Positions 42,016-51,721 of a DNA stretch of 64,000 nt are shown here, piece after piece. The notes beneath the pieces are model-generated. The model ran no database searches, was not told where the DNA came from, and was given only the letters and a program-made list of their open reading frames with translations. The position numbers were made by a program, and so were the translations under genes. The stretch covers positions 73,181 to 137,180 of the forward strand of contig JAZRAC010000042.1 in assembly GCA_045634365.1 (NCBI GenBank), written 5' to 3'. The first letter of the stretch is position 1, and each line of letters begins with the position of its first letter. Source of the stretch: HGM04593 sp045634365. Its GTDB lineage: Bacteria; Bacteroidota; Bacteroidia; Bacteroidales; Bacteroidaceae.

Positions 42016-42348
42016 GGCTCAATAGCAAAAAGGTGTGGGTAAATAAAACTTTAATTATTGTGTAGTATACCAGCAGTGGTAATTTTAAAAAATAACCGGT
42101 ACCGTAAGAGAAAGAGTTAAAGGCCGTCGAAGTTAAGGAAACAGACGAGGACATAGTGCGGTATGCCGTTAATTTTCACACAACGCAATACCGCACGCTT
42201 CCGGAGTCCCTTAACTTCGCCGAACAGCCTTTAATGCCAAGCGAGGAACGAACGAGGGATATTGCTTAGCAATTCGCGAGCCGAGGCGTGAGCGACTTGA
42301 ACGTACTCGTGTGCCGGACCTTTTGGTTCTTTTGGGTAGAAAAGAACG
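42016..42348 (+). repeat. 333-bp structured repeat, copy 2
   Basis: This is the second copy of the element at 27285-27616, in the same orientation, again placed just after a transcription terminator and ending 54 bases before a convergent gene end. Constant offset (14731) shows no indel except one base in the terminal hairpin. All stems are kept: GTGCGGTAT at 42156-42164 with its partner, the 12-bp TTAAGG stem, and GTTCTTTT with AAAAGAAC at the end. The 498-base spacer 41905-42402 otherwise holds only the rpmB-operon terminator. Confidence 0.75.
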
Positions 42349-42402
42349 CAAGAATGTTTGACAAATAAATAGTAGTATCCACTGTAAATTTCTACTGAAC
42401 TT

Positions 42403-43041
42403 TTATAAATTCTTCTCTTTGTCGAAGATGCGGTTGAAGAGGGCGAGCAGTTTCTCTTTATCGGCAATTGTCGCTCGAAGTTCTTGGAGGCGTTGCGCAT
42501 TGGGCGATTCGGGTATCCATAGACGCAGATAGCCTTCGTATCCGTACTTCTCGTGCAGATGGTGGCAGGCACGCTCGCAGTGCTCTTGGCGATTTTTCTC
42601 GGGGTAGTGGGCAAGGCTGTATTGTATGGTGCGTCGCATAATTGTTTCGCCATCTATAAGGCGGTCGGCCTCGGCTACAATTTTGCCGTATATGGTGCGT
42701 GGCGGCTGTTTATTCGAGGCTCGGTGGTCCTCAACAGCATCGGCCATTGTGTTAATCTGTTCAGCGGTGAAGATGGTTTTCAGGAATGTGTCTGCCCGCA
42801 CAATGTGTGCCGAGGCTGTGTGATGCTCTTCGCGACCTTCGCACAGCCCTGTGTCGTGAAAAGCGGCGATTGTGTACACCATATTGCGGTCGACATTGTA
42901 GTGTGTGGCAAGTTGCAGACTTTGCTCAATCACAGTGGTTGCGTGGCGTGTATCGTGTGCTTTGTCGAATTTTTGATAGCGTGGGAGTATCTCCTCTTCT
43001 ATGTATTTTTGCAGTTGGGGTGTAATTCCTTCGGTCTTCAT
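42403..43041 (-). CDS. HD-domain metal-dependent phosphohydrolase
   Basis: The 212-residue protein carries the HD signature: His at KAHDTRHATTVIEQ, the HD pair in AAFHDTGLCEGREEHH, further metal ligands HHTASAH and EDHRAS, and Asp in KIVAEADRLIDGETI. HD proteins hydrolyse phosphate esters, often of nucleotides or signalling molecules, in the cytosol; the substrate is unknown. The C-terminal part (about 150-212) contains a helical extension ending in Lys/Glu. The gene is monocistronic, convergent with the structured repeat. Confidence 0.85.
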   Translation of the reverse strand: MKTEGITPQLQKYIEEEILPRYQKFDKAHDTRHATTVIEQSLQLATHYNVDRNMVYTIAAFHDTGLCEGREEHHTASAHIVRADTFLKTIFTAEQINTMADAVEDHRASNKQPPRTIYGKIVAEADRLIDGETIMRRTIQYSLAHYPEKNRQEHCERACHHLHEKYGYEGYLRLWIPESPNAQRLQELRATIADKEKLLALFNRIFDKEKNL

Positions 43042-43097
43042 CGGGTGGTGGTGTTATTGTCGTAAAGATACTATTTTATTGGGGATTTTACATATAA

Positions 43098-43128
43098 AAA
43101 GGTCGCACCTTTTTGGGGTGCGACCTTT
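43098..43128 (-). terminator. Terminator of the giant sialidase-fucosidase gene
   Basis: AAAGGTCGCACC (43098-43109) pairs with GGTGCGACCTTT (43117-43128), 22 bases past the stop of the minus-strand gene. Confidence 0.8.
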
Positions 43129-43149
43129 CTGTTGTGTTGTGGGTATCTG

Positions 43150-46100
43150 TTATTCTACAAATACTTTTTTACCGTTGATGATGTAGATGCCGGGTGCGCT
43201 GATTGTGTTGAGTTTGCGGCCGGTGAGGTCGAAGATTGTGCCTTTGAGGGCGTTGTTTGTGGTTGTATCTTCAATCTCTATTATGCCGGTTACATCGTCG
43301 TCGCTGCTCTCGATGGCTGCCAACAGGTTGTCGTATGCAGTTTGCAGGTCGGCGAGTGTGGCTTTGTACTCGGCAACGCTTTGCTCTATTGTCAAGGCGT
43401 TTGTCGATACTTCAACCTCTGCTTGTGCTTCTTCTACTGCTTGTGCAACCTTTTCGCCGGGGTAGTTTATCACGGGCTCCTTGCTACGGGGTGTAAGGCC
43501 GAATTCTGCCATGTGCCAGAATATGTGGCCTCCGGCACTCTTGTTGGTTGTGGTAGCTGTTACATAGAAACGGAGTGTGCTGTATGCTGTACCGTTACCT
43601 ATTGTGCCCGATGCCCACTCGGTACCATTCTGAATTTCTCCGCCATTCTCGTTACGGGGCTCAACGGTTGCAATGTCGGTGTAATTGCTGCCGTCGTTGC
43701 TACCCTGTATCTTGATGGTTTTGGGGTAGTCGCCAAGGCCGTCGCCGGTGCGTGCCTGATAGTGGAATTTGAATTCTGCTACGGCATTTTCGTCACCGAG
43801 GTTAATCTCGATAAAGTGGTCGTCTGTGATGGTTGTTACCGCATTGTTCCAGTTTGTGTGGAAGAATGTGCCACTCTCTCCGTCGATGAGTGCGGGAACA
43901 CCATCACCGTCCTTGTTTGAGTTGTGGTCGTTGTGGTCGGCGTTGGACCATATATAATAGTTCTGGCCTTCTGTTACGGTGAGGGGTGCCTCTGTGGCAT
44001 AGTAGTCGTAGCACTGGTCGATGAGTTCCTCGGTATTTGCAATCAATCTTTCGAGGGCTGTCTTGTCTACCTGTGTGGCGTTGGAGAAGGTAATTACAAT
44101 CTCGTCGCCTGCACCCGATGCAATCTGATAACATTCGAGGCCGTTTACTGTTTTTGCCTCGCCAAGTGTAACGGCTGTTCCGTTAATGGTAATGTCGGCA
44201 CCGTCAATGCCTGCACACTTAACGTAGCAGGGTTGTCCCTGATTGTTGGTGATTGTTACCTTGCTTGCTTGGTTGCTGTCCCACTCGATGTTTACGGTAA
44301 AGTCGCCTACGGCTTTGAGGCCGCTGATGCTACCTTTGCTCCACTCGGTGGGGAGGGCTGGGAGAATGTCGATTACGTCGGTGTGACTCTGCAACAACAT
44401 TTCGTTTATACCCGATGTTGCACCGAAGTTTCCGTCAATCTGGAAGGGGGCGTGCGAGTCGTAGAGGTTGTAATAGATACCTCCGGCATATTGGTTGGTG
44501 CCGTAGCTTGTAGAGTGCTTCAACGCCTTGCGCAGAATGGCGTGTGAACGGTCGCCCATAAGAGCGCGTGCCCACAGGTTAATCTTCCAACCCATCGACC
44601 AACCGGTCGACTCGTCGCCACGCAGTTTCATAGAGTTGATTGCAGGCTCGAAATATTCGCTTGCGGGTGTCAGCTGGCTGAATGGGAAGAGTGCCATCAG
44701 GTGCGACATGTGGCGGTGGCCCTTGTCGTTCGATGCGGTGAAGGGGCTGTACTTCCACTCGCGGATAATCTTAGCACCGGTGGGAACACCGTTGTAAGTA
44801 GCGCCCCAGCTGCCGTCATACTCTTCGGTGGCAAGACCTTTATCCATCTTTGTGAAGCGGTCTACGATAAGTTCATAGTCGGCCTCGGTGATGATGCCTG
44901 CTGCAACGCCACCCAAAATATCGGCGGCTTTTATGGTGTTGTCGAGAGCCTCCCAAGCAATCTGCTGTGCGTGAGCCACTGCATTCTCGCTGCCGGGGCC
45001 GTGCTCGGGAGAGTACTCATTGGGGCATTCGTATGTGCCGTCGGCTGCAAGAACCATACGGTCGGCCCAGAATTGTGCTGCTCCGAGCATTGCGGGGAAG
45101 GCTCTTGCGAGGAACTCCTTGTCGAGTGTGTAGCGGTAGTATTGCCACAAGTGTGTTACGTACCAAGCGTTGGCAATAACGTAGTTGGGGGCAAAGCCGC
45201 TGATACCACCGAAGATGTTATTCTCGGTGAGACAGGTCCATCCGCGTGATTGACCGGCAATTACTGCTCTGTTCTGCCATTCGGGCTGTGCGGCCTCGTT
45301 TATAATATAATTAAGGAAGGGCTCGTACATTTCGTTGAGGTTGCCTGCCGACACGGGCCAGTAGTTCATCTGCACGTTGATGTTGGCGTGAATATCGCTG
45401 TGCCAAGGGGGGGTGCAGGTGTTGTTCCAGATACCTTGGAGGTTGTTGGGAAGGTCGGTGCCGCGTGACGATGCTATGGAGAGGTAGCGGCCGTAGTTGT
45501 AGTACAACTGCTCCAACATAAGGTTGCGTGTGCCGCTTGCTGCGTTGTAGGCTTCGATGAGCTCGTTGGTGGGGAGATTGTTCTCAACGCCGTCGAGTTC
45601 AAGGGTTACGCGGTTAAAGAATTTCTGGTGGTCGGCAACGTGGGCTGCGTATACGGCGTTCCAGCCTCTTTCGGCAACTGCATCGGCTTGTGCCTTGTTG
45701 TCGGCGGGGAGGTTTGCGGCATTGCCGTTTATGTGCGACGGGTCGTTACCGATAAAGTCGGTGCTTCCTACAAGAACGATGAGTACTTCGTCGGCCTCTT
45801 CAACGGTGATTCCGTCGGTGCCGGTAGATGTAAAGCCGCCTTTGGCAACTACTTTAAGGGTGGCGTTGTAGCTCACTGTTTCCAATTTGCCGGTGAACTG
45901 TGCATAGCCGTCGGAGTAGCTTGTTGTAGCTGCTACGGTGGGCTTGCCACTCTCCATTGTGATGCGGAACGATAGCTTGCCTGCCTCCGATGCGGTGATT
46001 TTTGTTACAATGGCCTTGTCGGGGTTGCTGGCAATGTACTGCTTGGTGTATTTTACACCGTTTACATCTTCGTAGGTTACGGTTCCTGTTGCGGTGTTGA

Positions 46101-49100
46101 GGTTAAGGTCGCGGTAGTAGTTCTGCACGGGTTTTGTGCGGTTGTATGTGAAATTACCGCTTATGTCCTCGATGTATACGGAACCGAAGGGGAGATAGTA
46201 GCCGTATGAATTGGGGCCGCCGCTCCACAGGGTCTTGTCGTTGAAGAGAATTTCGTCTTTTGCAACGCCGCCGAAGAGCGAACCTCCGAATTGTCCGTTA
46301 CCGATGGGGAGTGAGTACTCCATCCAAGTGTTGGCAACTTTGGTTGCGGGAGCGGGCTGTGTGTACCAAAGGGTGAGTTTCTCCTCGGGTGTAGCTGCGT
46401 TTGATTCTGCAACTTTGAATTCGGGGTATACAATGTCGGCCTCGTTTACAAACTGCACGGGGTTGCCATCGGCGTTTGCGTTCCAAAGACCGATGGGTTT
46501 ATCGCTGCCGGCGCCGCCCCACATATTGAATGCTGTGGTTGCGGAGCTTGCGTGCTGAATTTCGAGGTAGAGGGGGTAGTTGCCATTCTCGGTGGCTACA
46601 ATCTTGAAGCCTTGTGCATCGGCTGTTGTGCTTGTCTTGATGCGCTCGCTCTGATATACAAGGTAGTTGCCATCTTTGTTCACAATCTGGCAGTTATCCT
46701 TTGTTCCCACGAGTTTCCACTTTTGGGCGTTGAGGTCGTCGATAGAGGCTGTGAGCACGTTGTTGCCTGTGCCTTTATCCTCGATTACCCAACCGCCGTT
46801 ACCGAACTTGATGAAGTACCAGTAGTCGTTGCTGCTGTCGCTGAAATTGGGGAATGTGGGCTCGGCACTGACGAATGTGAGGGGGTTGTTGTTGTCGCCC
46901 TTGCTCCATACGCCGAGCTCTTTTCCGGTTCCTGTTCCACCGTGCTGGTTCATATAGCTGTTTCCGCTTACGCCGCTCACTTGTATTTCATAGTAGCCGG
47001 CGTTGCTGTTCTCGTGTAGTATGAGGGTGGCCTTGCTGTCGGCCGATGCTGATGTGGCGAAACGGCTGCCGTTCCAAGAGAGGTAGTTGCCGTTTTTGTT
47101 CTTCATATAGAAGCTTGTTTCGTCGCCCACTAGCTGCCACAATTGTGCGCCTGTATAGGATTTTTCGGCTGTTTGCACATTGTTGTCTGCGCCCTGGTCG
47201 GCAATTACTGCGCTACCGGCGCGAAACTGTGCCCACCAATATGTGGGTTCTGCCTCGGTTGAGAAGAAGGGGATTACTGTAACTTCGGGCTCCTCGCCTT
47301 CGAGTATGAAGGCTACGGGGTTGCCGCCGTCGCCGGTGGTCCACTCGCTGATTTTCTTGCCGGCAGCAGCTCCCTGAAACATATTCATACAGCCTTCTGC
47401 ACCGATGCGCTGAATTTCGTATGCGCCTTCGTAGTTGCCGTTTGCGGTCTTGAATGCGCTCAATTCTACTTTGTTGGCCTCGGTGGTGGAGTAGTAGAAC
47501 GATGTAGCGGTGCTGTATCCCAGCCAGTTGCCGTTCTTGCTCTTCATATAGAAACTGTCGGGGGTACCGATGAACTGCCAGAATTGTGCATTGTCGCTAC
47601 CATCTTTGGCTGCGGTGAGGGCATTCTGCTCCGAACCTTTGTCGGTCAATGCCCAATTGCCATTCTGGAATACTACTTGGTACCACACGGGGCTATCCTC
47701 GGTTGAGAAGATTGCGGGGTCGGTTGCAACGGAGGCAAGGCTCAAAAAAGATATTTGATTGGCTTCGTTCAATATGTCGGCGTCGCCCACCGAACCGGTG
47801 ATTGCGCGGGTTGCTGTAATGCGGCTCATAGATTTGTTGGAGCCTTTACGCATAATCTCCCAGCTACCTTTGATATTTTCGGTGAGTGTGAGGGCTATCT
47901 TCTCGCTTTTATTGGCGGTGGTTGTGTAGCGGTTGTTCGCAGCGTCGTAGGCAAGGTAGTTGCCGAGCTTGCTCACAAGGTAGAAGCCGTCCTTGCTTCC
48001 AACGATGTTCCACTTTGCAGCATCGCTCTCCTCGGCTGTGGCTGTGGCAGCGTTGTTGCCTGCGCCTTGGTCGAAGAGTACATCGCCGCTGGCACTGAAC
48101 TTAATATAGTGCCACACGGGGCTTGCCTCGCTTGCGTATGTGGGAGGGAGTGCCGAAAGTGCCTGATAGACATCGGCAGGAAGAATGTCTTTTAATTTAA
48201 GGGGCAGATAGACCATAGAGTAGCCGCCGGGAGCCTCTTCGTAGTAGATGGCGAGTGTCTCCTTGTCGGGGAGAAGAGTCATTGAAGAGTAGGCTGAATA
48301 TGCATTTGAGATTGCTATTTTGGTCCATCCGCTCGATAGTTTAGTGGGTGTGTAATCGGCAGGGTCGTTGCTCAATACCTTGTAGAATATGGCAACATTG
48401 CTGCGGTCGTTGCCGGTGGGAGCCGACTGGAAGAGTACGTTGCCCACGAGTATGGGCTCGCCGTTGGTGCTGTTGCCGCCCCAAGCAAGGTCTCCAATAT
48501 CGTTGGTTGAAACTTCGCCTACCCAGCTGCCTTCGCCCTTTTCAGCGTCGGTGTAGCGGAATACGTTGAAGTAACGGCCGTTGTATTTGCGGCTGCTCAA
48601 TAGCACGCTGCCGTCGGGCAACTCCTCGCATTTGGGCTCGTTACCCCATTTTGAAGGGCAGTTGTCGTAGCCAAGCTTGCCGAGGATGTTCCAAGTTTTT
48701 CCAAAATCGTCGGAATAGAGGGCGTAGTTGTGGTGCTGTCTGTTTGTTGTTGTTACCACCCACACTGCGCAGTAGATGCGGTAGTGAGTGCCCACTTTGA
48801 TTTTGCTGCTTTGCGCTATGCGACCGGCACCGATGAACATAGAGCTTGAATGTACAGTGCCGTTGCTATCCTTGAACAAGGGGTAAAGGTCGTATGTAAC
48901 CTCTTGGGACTCACCAACTTCCCACTGCTGCGTAGCCTCGTTGAATGTAATATAGAGGCGTGCCACGCGGTTGGGGTTTTCGGGGTTTTCGTCGGTTCCC
49001 GAACCGTAGTTACCATCCCAGCAGGTGCGGTTACCGCAAACGCTCATTACAAGCACTTGGTTGCTCTCGCGGTCGGCAACTATTGCGGGGTCGCCAAAGC

Positions 49101-50850
49101 CGAGCTTCCATATACCTTCGTTGGTGTGTCCCAATCCATCGGCAATGGTTACCGATTCGGTCCAGCTGTGTCCGTCCCACTCGCTGCCGGCAGCGGTGCT
49201 GTGGCGCATAACAAGGTCAACCTCGCCGTAGCCAATATCGTTGCCGCAGGGGCGGTAGTCGTTTATGGCAAACACATAACCATTGGCTGTGGTTGTGAGT
49301 GCGGGGATACGGTAGGGCTTTCCGTTGGGGCCGGGTGAATAGAAGAGATACTGATATTTGTTATAGGTGTCTACCGCAATGTTTACATTTACGGTGAGGC
49401 CGCCTTCGGGCAATGTCTGGTCGGCGATAGACTCGCTACCGTTGAAGTCCATCTTCCAGCCGTGGCACATAAAGCCTTTGGAGATTCCGAAGATTGCTCC
49501 CTCGGGCAGATACATTGTGCTCGATGCGGGGATTGTTGTCTTTTCGAGCATTCTTGTGCTTGTTGTGCCGTTGATGTTTATTGCAAGCTCGCCTATCTTG
49601 TAGTTCTGCTCGTAACCGCCTGCGGTCTGTGCATTGTAGTTTACTTTGAGAGCTTTGTCGGTGGCAATTTTTTTGATGTCCCAAACGGAACCGCCATCGC
49701 TTACATTGTAAAGTTTGATATTCTGGCCTGCGCCACCGTGCATATTGAAACTCTGGCTGCTGGTTCCTGCGGGGCATATTGCAACGGCTCCGCTGGCTTG
49801 TGATACGATGCAGAGGTCGGTTCCCGTTGCGGTGAGTGTGGCTGCCGAGCCGCTTCCTGTTCCGGCGAGTGTCACTGCGAGAGTGTTGCCTGCTGTGCGG
49901 CTGTACATCTTGAACGATTCGGGGGTTCCCACAAGGTACCATATTTCATTCTCGCCGTATGCGCTGCTGCCGCTGTTCACTGCATTGTCGGTGTAGGCTG
50001 CGGCGGCATTCATTTTAATTGCATAGGCTTTGTCGCGATTGTTGTATATGGCTACGGGAATGGGATTTTCGAGCGATGATGAGAAAATGTCGATGCTGTA
50101 ACGTGCCTCGATGCTGATGTCCTCGTCGAGTGTGCTCACTGTGTACTCTGTGCCCAAGTTCTCATCGCCATTGAAAAAGCCTACGAATGTGTAGGGGTTG
50201 TTTGCTGTTGCTGTGAGTGTTACGGGGAGTGTCACGGTATTCTCCCATTCGTTGTAGGGGAGAGTGGTAGCATCGCCGTTTACAAGAATTTCTCCGGCAC
50301 CGGCGTAGTTGGCTGTTACGCTCAAATGGTTGCCACTGGGCTCAATGTATTCGACAAATACATAGTCGGTGCAGTAGCTTTCTGTTGTCTGATTGTAAAC
50401 TCTGTTGGCTTGGTCGAAGCCTGTACCATCGTTCTTTGTTACAAGAAAGCGGCTCGCATTGTCCGACCAAATGGTGGTGCCTGCGTGAGTTACGGTTCCA
50501 CTGCCGAGTGTGAAATTGTAGGCTGCGTCGGCAAGGGCTTTGTGTCCCAGATACTTTGCGGTGTTGCCTACATTGCGGAATGTGTACTTGCCGTTGGTTA
50601 CGGTACATTCCCACACATAGTTGTCGCTGTTCTCGTCGACAGCGGTACTTAATGCCAATGTCCCGTTGTCGTTGTAGAAGTAACGGGGTACATAAGCACT
50701 GTTGTAGTAGGTGTCGGCATAGATGTAGTACTTCTTGCCGCTCTCGGGCGTGCCGGTAGAGGTATCGCTCATTATCGGCGTTACGGCCCAAAGGTTTGCA
50801 ATGCTCACTATGAATGCGAGCATATACAAAAACAGTCTTTTGGTTTTCAT
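43150..50850 (-). CDS. Secreted 2566-aa sialidase (GH33)-alpha-L-fucosidase (GH95) fusion with lectin-like repeats and T9SS-type tail
   Basis: Layout by residue: signal peptide 1-22; ricin-like modules about 30-165 and 255-395, with a bacterial-repeat beta domain at 175-250; sialidase propeller about 496-890 with the FRIP-type motif YRIPAL (Arg514) and the Asp box SDDFGKTW (713-720). Four ~140-residue lectin-like repeats follow (about 905-1470, each with (S/T)xxxPxxWxxxxF and GNxL). GH95 spans about 1492-2260 with HANINVQMNYWP (Asn1823, Asn1825), NEYSPEHG (general acid Glu1949) and QIDGNFG (Asp2139). An F5/8 type C (CBM32-like) domain spans about 2305-2455, a helical spacer 2465-2515, and a sorting domain (GIIEIEDTT, IFDLTGRKL) ends the protein. 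It would release terminal sialic acid and fucose from mucin or milk glycans at the cell surface. It is monocistronic. Confidence 0.93.
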   Translation of the reverse strand: MKTKRLFLYMLAFIVSIANLWAVTPIMSDTSTGTPESGKKYYIYADTYYNSAYVPRYFYNDNGTLALSTAVDENSDNYVWECTVTNGKYTFRNVGNTAKYLGHKALADAAYNFTLGSGTVTHAGTTIWSDNASRFLVTKNDGTGFDQANRVYNQTTESYCTDYVFVEYIEPSGNHLSVTANYAGAGEILVNGDATTLPYNEWENTVTLPVTLTATANNPYTFVGFFNGDENLGTEYTVSTLDEDISIEARYSIDIFSSSLENPIPVAIYNNRDKAYAIKMNAAAAYTDNAVNSGSSAYGENEIWYLVGTPESFKMYSRTAGNTLAVTLAGTGSGSAATLTATGTDLCIVSQASGAVAICPAGTSSQSFNMHGGAGQNIKLYNVSDGGSVWDIKKIATDKALKVNYNAQTAGGYEQNYKIGELAININGTTSTRMLEKTTIPASSTMYLPEGAIFGISKGFMCHGWKMDFNGSESIADQTLPEGGLTVNVNIAVDTYNKYQYLFYSPGPNGKPYRIPALTTTANGYVFAINDYRPCGNDIGYGEVDLVMRHSTAAGSEWDGHSWTESVTIADGLGHTNEGIWKLGFGDPAIVADRESNQVLVMSVCGNRTCWDGNYGSGTDENPENPNRVARLYITFNEATQQWEVGESQEVTYDLYPLFKDSNGTVHSSSMFIGAGRIAQSSKIKVGTHYRIYCAVWVVTTTNRQHHNYALYSDDFGKTWNILGKLGYDNCPSKWGNEPKCEELPDGSVLLSSRKYNGRYFNVFRYTDAEKGEGSWVGEVSTNDIGDLAWGGNSTNGEPILVGNVLFQSAPTGNDRSNVAIFYKVLSNDPADYTPTKLSSGWTKIAISNAYSAYSSMTLLPDKETLAIYYEEAPGGYSMVYLPLKLKDILPADVYQALSALPPTYASEASPVWHYIKFSASGDVLFDQGAGNNAATATAEESDAAKWNIVGSKDGFYLVSKLGNYLAYDAANNRYTTTANKSEKIALTLTENIKGSWEIMRKGSNKSMSRITATRAITGSVGDADILNEANQISFLSLASVATDPAIFSTEDSPVWYQVVFQNGNWALTDKGSEQNALTAAKDGSDNAQFWQFIGTPDSFYMKSKNGNWLGYSTATSFYYSTTEANKVELSAFKTANGNYEGAYEIQRIGAEGCMNMFQGAAAGKKISEWTTGDGGNPVAFILEGEEPEVTVIPFFSTEAEPTYWWAQFRAGSAVIADQGADNNVQTAEKSYTGAQLWQLVGDETSFYMKNKNGNYLSWNGSRFATSASADSKATLILHENSNAGYYEIQVSGVSGNSYMNQHGGTGTGKELGVWSKGDNNNPLTFVSAEPTFPNFSDSSNDYWYFIKFGNGGWVIEDKGTGNNVLTASIDDLNAQKWKLVGTKDNCQIVNKDGNYLVYQSERIKTSTTADAQGFKIVATENGNYPLYLEIQHASSATTAFNMWGGAGSDKPIGLWNANADGNPVQFVNEADIVYPEFKVAESNAATPEEKLTLWYTQPAPATKVANTWMEYSLPIGNGQFGGSLFGGVAKDEILFNDKTLWSGGPNSYGYYLPFGSVYIEDISGNFTYNRTKPVQNYYRDLNLNTATGTVTYEDVNGVKYTKQYIASNPDKAIVTKITASEAGKLSFRITMESGKPTVAATTSYSDGYAQFTGKLETVSYNATLKVVAKGGFTSTGTDGITVEEADEVLIVLVGSTDFIGNDPSHINGNAANLPADNKAQADAVAERGWNAVYAAHVADHQKFFNRVTLELDGVENNLPTNELIEAYNAASGTRNLMLEQLYYNYGRYLSIASSRGTDLPNNLQGIWNNTCTPPWHSDIHANINVQMNYWPVSAGNLNEMYEPFLNYIINEAAQPEWQNRAVIAGQSRGWTCLTENNIFGGISGFAPNYVIANAWYVTHLWQYYRYTLDKEFLARAFPAMLGAAQFWADRMVLAADGTYECPNEYSPEHGPGSENAVAHAQQIAWEALDNTIKAADILGGVAAGIITEADYELIVDRFTKMDKGLATEEYDGSWGATYNGVPTGAKIIREWKYSPFTASNDKGHRHMSHLMALFPFSQLTPASEYFEPAINSMKLRGDESTGWSMGWKINLWARALMGDRSHAILRKALKHSTSYGTNQYAGGIYYNLYDSHAPFQIDGNFGATSGINEMLLQSHTDVIDILPALPTEWSKGSISGLKAVGDFTVNIEWDSNQASKVTITNNQGQPCYVKCAGIDGADITINGTAVTLGEAKTVNGLECYQIASGAGDEIVITFSNATQVDKTALERLIANTEELIDQCYDYYATEAPLTVTEGQNYYIWSNADHNDHNSNKDGDGVPALIDGESGTFFHTNWNNAVTTITDDHFIEINLGDENAVAEFKFHYQARTGDGLGDYPKTIKIQGSNDGSNYTDIATVEPRNENGGEIQNGTEWASGTIGNGTAYSTLRFYVTATTTNKSAGGHIFWHMAEFGLTPRSKEPVINYPGEKVAQAVEEAQAEVEVSTNALTIEQSVAEYKATLADLQTAYDNLLAAIESSDDDVTGIIEIEDTTTNNALKGTIFDLTGRKLNTISAPGIYIINGKKVFVE

Positions 50851-50988
50851 AAATGTGATTAATTAAAAAGTTATATAAAATTAAATTATTTGCGGATATA
50901 TTCCAATTTGCAAATAAACGAAAAAAAAAGCAAATGGCAAGGTCTTTTGTTGCTTTTTTATATATTAGGTATATTTATTTAAGGATAG

Positions 50989-51020
50989 TTTGTTTTTCAC
51001 TCGCATTTGTCTTATCTTCG
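50989..51020 (+). promoter_or_regulatory. Promoter of rpe-comEC
   Basis: TTTG (50989-50992), 20 bases, TATCTTCG (51013-51020), 46 bases before the rpe ATG. Confidence 0.75.
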
Positions 51021-51065
51021 CATAGTGTAACGGGTGTGTTTCTTGCCCATTAAAATTTGAGTATT

Positions 51066-51716
51066 ATGAGTCAGATAGTGTCGCCGTCGCTCCTGTCGGC
51101 CAATTTCGGAAATTTGCAGAAGGACCTGGAAATGATTAACCGCAGCGAGGCTGATTGGTTGCATATAGATGTTATGGATGGGGTGTTTGTGCCCAATATC
51201 TCATTCGGCCCTCCCGTGCTTAAATATGTTGCGGAGCTTTGTACAAAGCCGCTCGACGTGCATTTGATGGTGGTTAATCCGATGAACTATCTTGATGCGG
51301 TGAAGGCGTTGAATGCCCGTATAATGAATATTCACTACGAGGCTTGCACTCACTTGCACCGCGCTGTAACGCAGATAAAAGATGCGGGTATGTTGGCGGG
51401 TGTTACGCTCAATCCCTCTACTCCTGTGTGTATGTTGAAGGATATAATCGAGGAGTTGGACTTGGTGCTGCTTATGAGCGTGAACCCGGGCTTTGGCGGG
51501 CAGAAGTTTATACCTCACACAGTGAATAAAGTGCGTGAATTGCGTGAGTTGATAGACTCGACCGGCTCAAAGGCTGTTATTGAGGTTGATGGTGGCGTGA
51601 ATGTGGCTACTGGTGCTCTTTTGGCAGAGGCCGGTGCCGATGCGCTGGTTGCCGGTAATGCGGTATTTGGTGCCGAGAGTCCCGAGGCGGTAATTTCGGC
51701 GTTGCGTGCATTGTAA
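51066..51716 (+). CDS. rpe: Ribulose-phosphate 3-epimerase
   Basis: Rpe interconverts ribulose-5-P and xylulose-5-P in the pentose phosphate pathway. The 216-residue TIM barrel has VSPSLLSANFGNLQKDLEMI, DWLHIDVMDGVFVPNISFGP (metal His and Asp), PLDVHLMVVNP, MSVNPGFGGQKFIP and EVDGGVNVATG, all complete. The ATG at 51066 is preferred over an in-frame TTG at 51057. comEC follows after 5 bases. Confidence 0.97.
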   Translation: MSQIVSPSLLSANFGNLQKDLEMINRSEADWLHIDVMDGVFVPNISFGPPVLKYVAELCTKPLDVHLMVVNPMNYLDAVKALNARIMNIHYEACTHLHRAVTQIKDAGMLAGVTLNPSTPVCMLKDIIEELDLVLLMSVNPGFGGQKFIPHTVNKVRELRELIDSTGSKAVIEVDGGVNVATGALLAEAGADALVAGNAVFGAESPEAVISALRAL

Positions 51717-51721
51717 CGAAT

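Noticed and set aside
27275..42350. The two structured repeats as terminal repeats of one 15-kb mobile element
   Set aside because: The interval contains essential core genes (tsaD, rpmB, rpmG), so it is not a transposable unit; the island ends near 35.3 kb.
43924..44547. Plus-strand ORF inside the sialidase-fucosidase gene, Cys/Gly/Val rich
   Set aside because: Composition is that of the complement of the opposite gene, and many such frames occur across the same 7.7 kb; no family motif.
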